Shown here: positions 62,497-64,000 of the stretch, one piece after another
Numbering within the stretch: position 1 is the stretch's first letter
Layout: each line of letters starts with the position of its first letter
Position numbers and translations under genes: made by a program
Assembly: GCA_963082975.1 (NCBI GenBank)
Contig: OY720345.1
Location: 15,588,491 to 15,652,490 of the forward strand
Source: Labia minor
Lineage: Eukaryota > Arthropoda > Insecta > Dermaptera > Spongiphoridae
Length of the DNA: 64,000 nt
Direction of reading: 5' to 3'
The notes under the pieces: generated by a model
What the model was told of the DNA's origin: nothing
Databases searched by the model: none
The model's input: the letters and a program-made list of their open reading frames with translations, nothing else

Positions 62497-62840
62497 TCTA
62501 TCTCTGTGGCTCTACGGAACTCGAAAGTTCTTGGCTGCAGCAACCACACTTCTCCAAGTATACCTATTCTGAGCCACAACCCTCCAATCCCTACCCTCTC
62601 CCATCTCTCATCACGTCTCTTTCTACATTATCCACCTACCGACGTCCTTGTCCTTCCAAGCGGGCGTTTCCCACTCGGTCTCCCCACCAATATATTTTTC
62701 GCCATTCTTTCCTCTCCCATTCTAGCCACGTGCCCTGCCCATCGCAGCTTTCTCGATTTTATAATTCTAACTATACCTGGAGATGCATAGAGGTGATGCA
62801 ATTCCTTGTTATGCAGTCTCCGCCATTCCCCGGTGTACTC
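62497..62840 (-). mobile_element. LINE 3' fragment, same family as 35.1 kb
   Basis: Minus strand carries the LINE C-terminal region in broken frames (homologous to 35085-35415), with the 3' end GTTCCGTAGAGCCACAGAGA and an ATAG tail at 62497-62503. 5'-truncated at about 62840 at GCCATTCCCCGGTG. Younger or better kept than the 52.7-kb fragment. Confidence 0.85.
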
Positions 62841-63540
62841 ATAAATCTCTTAAGGGATTATATTATATATATAATCTTATTTAATTATTTAAATGATTCT
62901 TCCAATAATTCCTATAAAAAAATATACCGCCACTTACATTTGAAGAATTTTAAGAAATAAAATTATATGCTCGATTACAATAGGATTTATAAAAAAATAA
63001 ATTAATAATATACTATCAATCATATTTTAGTCTGAAATACACACATAAATAAATAGTCTGTATAGTATAGAACACATTAAAAAAAAAAAAAATTAATTAA
63101 TAGTTTGTTTTTTTTTAATATTTTTAAAAAATGAAATTATATTGTCGTACATTTTTTAATAAAATTTATTTATTTATTTATTTTGTTTATTTTATCATCC
63201 TTCTCTTCTTCTATTCTCACCACCCACCCTTTGAAGTATTTAATTAAAAAAAAAATTAAATTTAAAATAATCATTATTTTTTCTCTCTCTCGAACTTTGG
63301 GTCGTAAAATTAAAATTTAATTAGAATTTTAAAATTAAGTTTTTTCGTTTTTTTCGTTTCTTTTATTTTTTCAACTTTTTTCTAGTCATTCTTCTATTTA
63401 ATTGATATTAAATATTCTTTTAATGTTATATACAACATCTCGCAACTTAATAGAATATGAACAATTTCAATATATTTTTCTATAGACTGGGTTCAATGCC
63501 ACAAGAGTGAAGAAATATATATGTATAGAATATATATATA
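62841..63540. other. AT-rich spacer
   Basis: A TTTATTTATTTATTTATTTT run at about 63165-63185 and a pyrimidine-rich patch near 63200-63230; nothing gene-like. Confidence 0.5.
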
Positions 63541-63543
63541 TTT

Positions 63544-63591
63544 TTATTCAGCCGCTGCATCGCGCTCATCTTGGTAGAGGTCAGGTTCAGG
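63544..63591 (-). CDS. Candidate terminal coding exon of a gene entering from the right
   Basis: On the minus strand TTTTATAG (acceptor) is followed by a GC-rich 48-bp frame PEPDLYQDERDAAAE and a TAA stop, which overlaps an AATAAA signal. Composition and the abrupt fall to AT-rich DNA after the stop look like a real last exon with the rest of the gene beyond position 64000. The 15 residues are too few to name the protein. Confidence 0.4.
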   Translation of the reverse strand, partial: PEPDLYQDERDAAAE

Positions 63592-63867
63592 CTATAAAAT
63601 GCCCCACGTCAAGCGTAGGTGATTTTTTTCCCTCATAAAAGTTCAACTCTATTACAAATATCTATGCCGAAACTTTCTCTCACCATTTCCGTCAATATTC
63701 TAATTAAAAAAAATAATAAAATATAAAAATGAGTAGAGTTCATTATATACATATTCATATAAATAGTTTTTTTTTATAATTATTATTTTAAAAGATAATT
63801 ATAGGAGGAGGAAGAGAGGGAGAGAGCATTCATCCCCTCTTTGTAGGGTTTTATTGTTTTTTACTAT

Positions 63868-64000
63868 CTGCCAAAGATAGTATTGCGATCACGAAAATTT
63901 TCAATGTCGAGATTTTGATGTTTTTATACGTTGTGAAGGTCCCTGAGTCATTTTCACTAAGGCTGAGGAAAAATGTCTGTGTAGAAAAGATTACGCAAAA
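63868..64000 (-). repeat. Dispersed repeat family A, copy 4, cut by the window edge
   Basis: Starts at GATAGTATTGCGATCACGAA and runs through GAGATTTTGATGTTTTTATA and GTTGAGGAAAAATGTC-like text to ATTACGCAAAA, parallel to copy 3 at 21.79-21.96 kb. The GT tract is nearly absent here. Confidence 0.8.

Noticed and set aside
62490-62960. A 156-residue plus-strand frame
   Set aside because: It is the antisense of the LINE C-terminal region, with the real signal on the minus strand.

Overview
The window looks like nuclear DNA of an AT-rich arthropod, most likely an insect. Genes are spliced with GT..AG introns, coding exons sit as GC-richer islands in very AT-rich DNA, (TA)n and (CA)n microsatellites are everywhere, and there are many short non-autonomous DNA transposons, SINE-like and LINE pieces. 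The four recognisable proteins are one-copy eukaryotic housekeeping genes with animal-type architecture. A small-genome hymenopteran or similar is a guess; the sequence alone does not fix the order.

Layout. 1-26 kb is a gene desert filled with repeats: two Tc1/mariner- or hAT-type MITEs near the left edge, a 174-bp tandem repeat, several further hAT MITEs, SINE-like copies, a dispersed unclassified repeat with an internal CA tract, and a deleted mariner. Its one striking exception is a GC/CpG-rich island at 16.5-17.6 kb that may be a promoter with a first exon on the minus strand. 26.3-37.4 kb holds a complete 27-exon USP32 deubiquitinase gene (minus). 38.0-40.1 kb holds a 5-exon CD2BP2 gene (plus), divergent from USP32 across about 620 bp. 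43.9-50.8 kb holds a complete 17-exon TMF1 golgin gene (minus). A tRNA-Ile(UAU) gene with an intron lies at 51.5 kb. 54.8-58.1 kb holds a 7-exon TVP23 Golgi membrane protein gene (minus). 58.2-64 kb is again repeat-rich, with a small GC-rich island, LINE ends, a displaced copy of part of USP32, and what may be the last coding exon of a gene entering from the right edge.

How the genes relate. There is no operon or pathway cluster. TMF1 and TVP23 both act at the Golgi; USP32 carries a CaaX box and is membrane/Golgi/endosome-associated in vertebrates, so three of the four genes touch endomembrane traffic, but this is probably chance. All four coding models were rebuilt by hand by joining exons on splice sites; each keeps one open frame from ATG to stop (1434, 322, 1322 and 212 residues).

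Most notable observation: 354 bp of USP32 (part of exon 5 plus intron 4) recurs at 62.1-62.5 kb with about four differences, sandwiched between two LINE 3' ends, all in the same sense orientation. This looks like template jumping by a LINE reverse transcriptase onto unspliced USP32 RNA. A GC-rich 92-nt hairpin at 52.5 kb is the best candidate for an undescribed small RNA or element. No convincing new multi-gene system was found.
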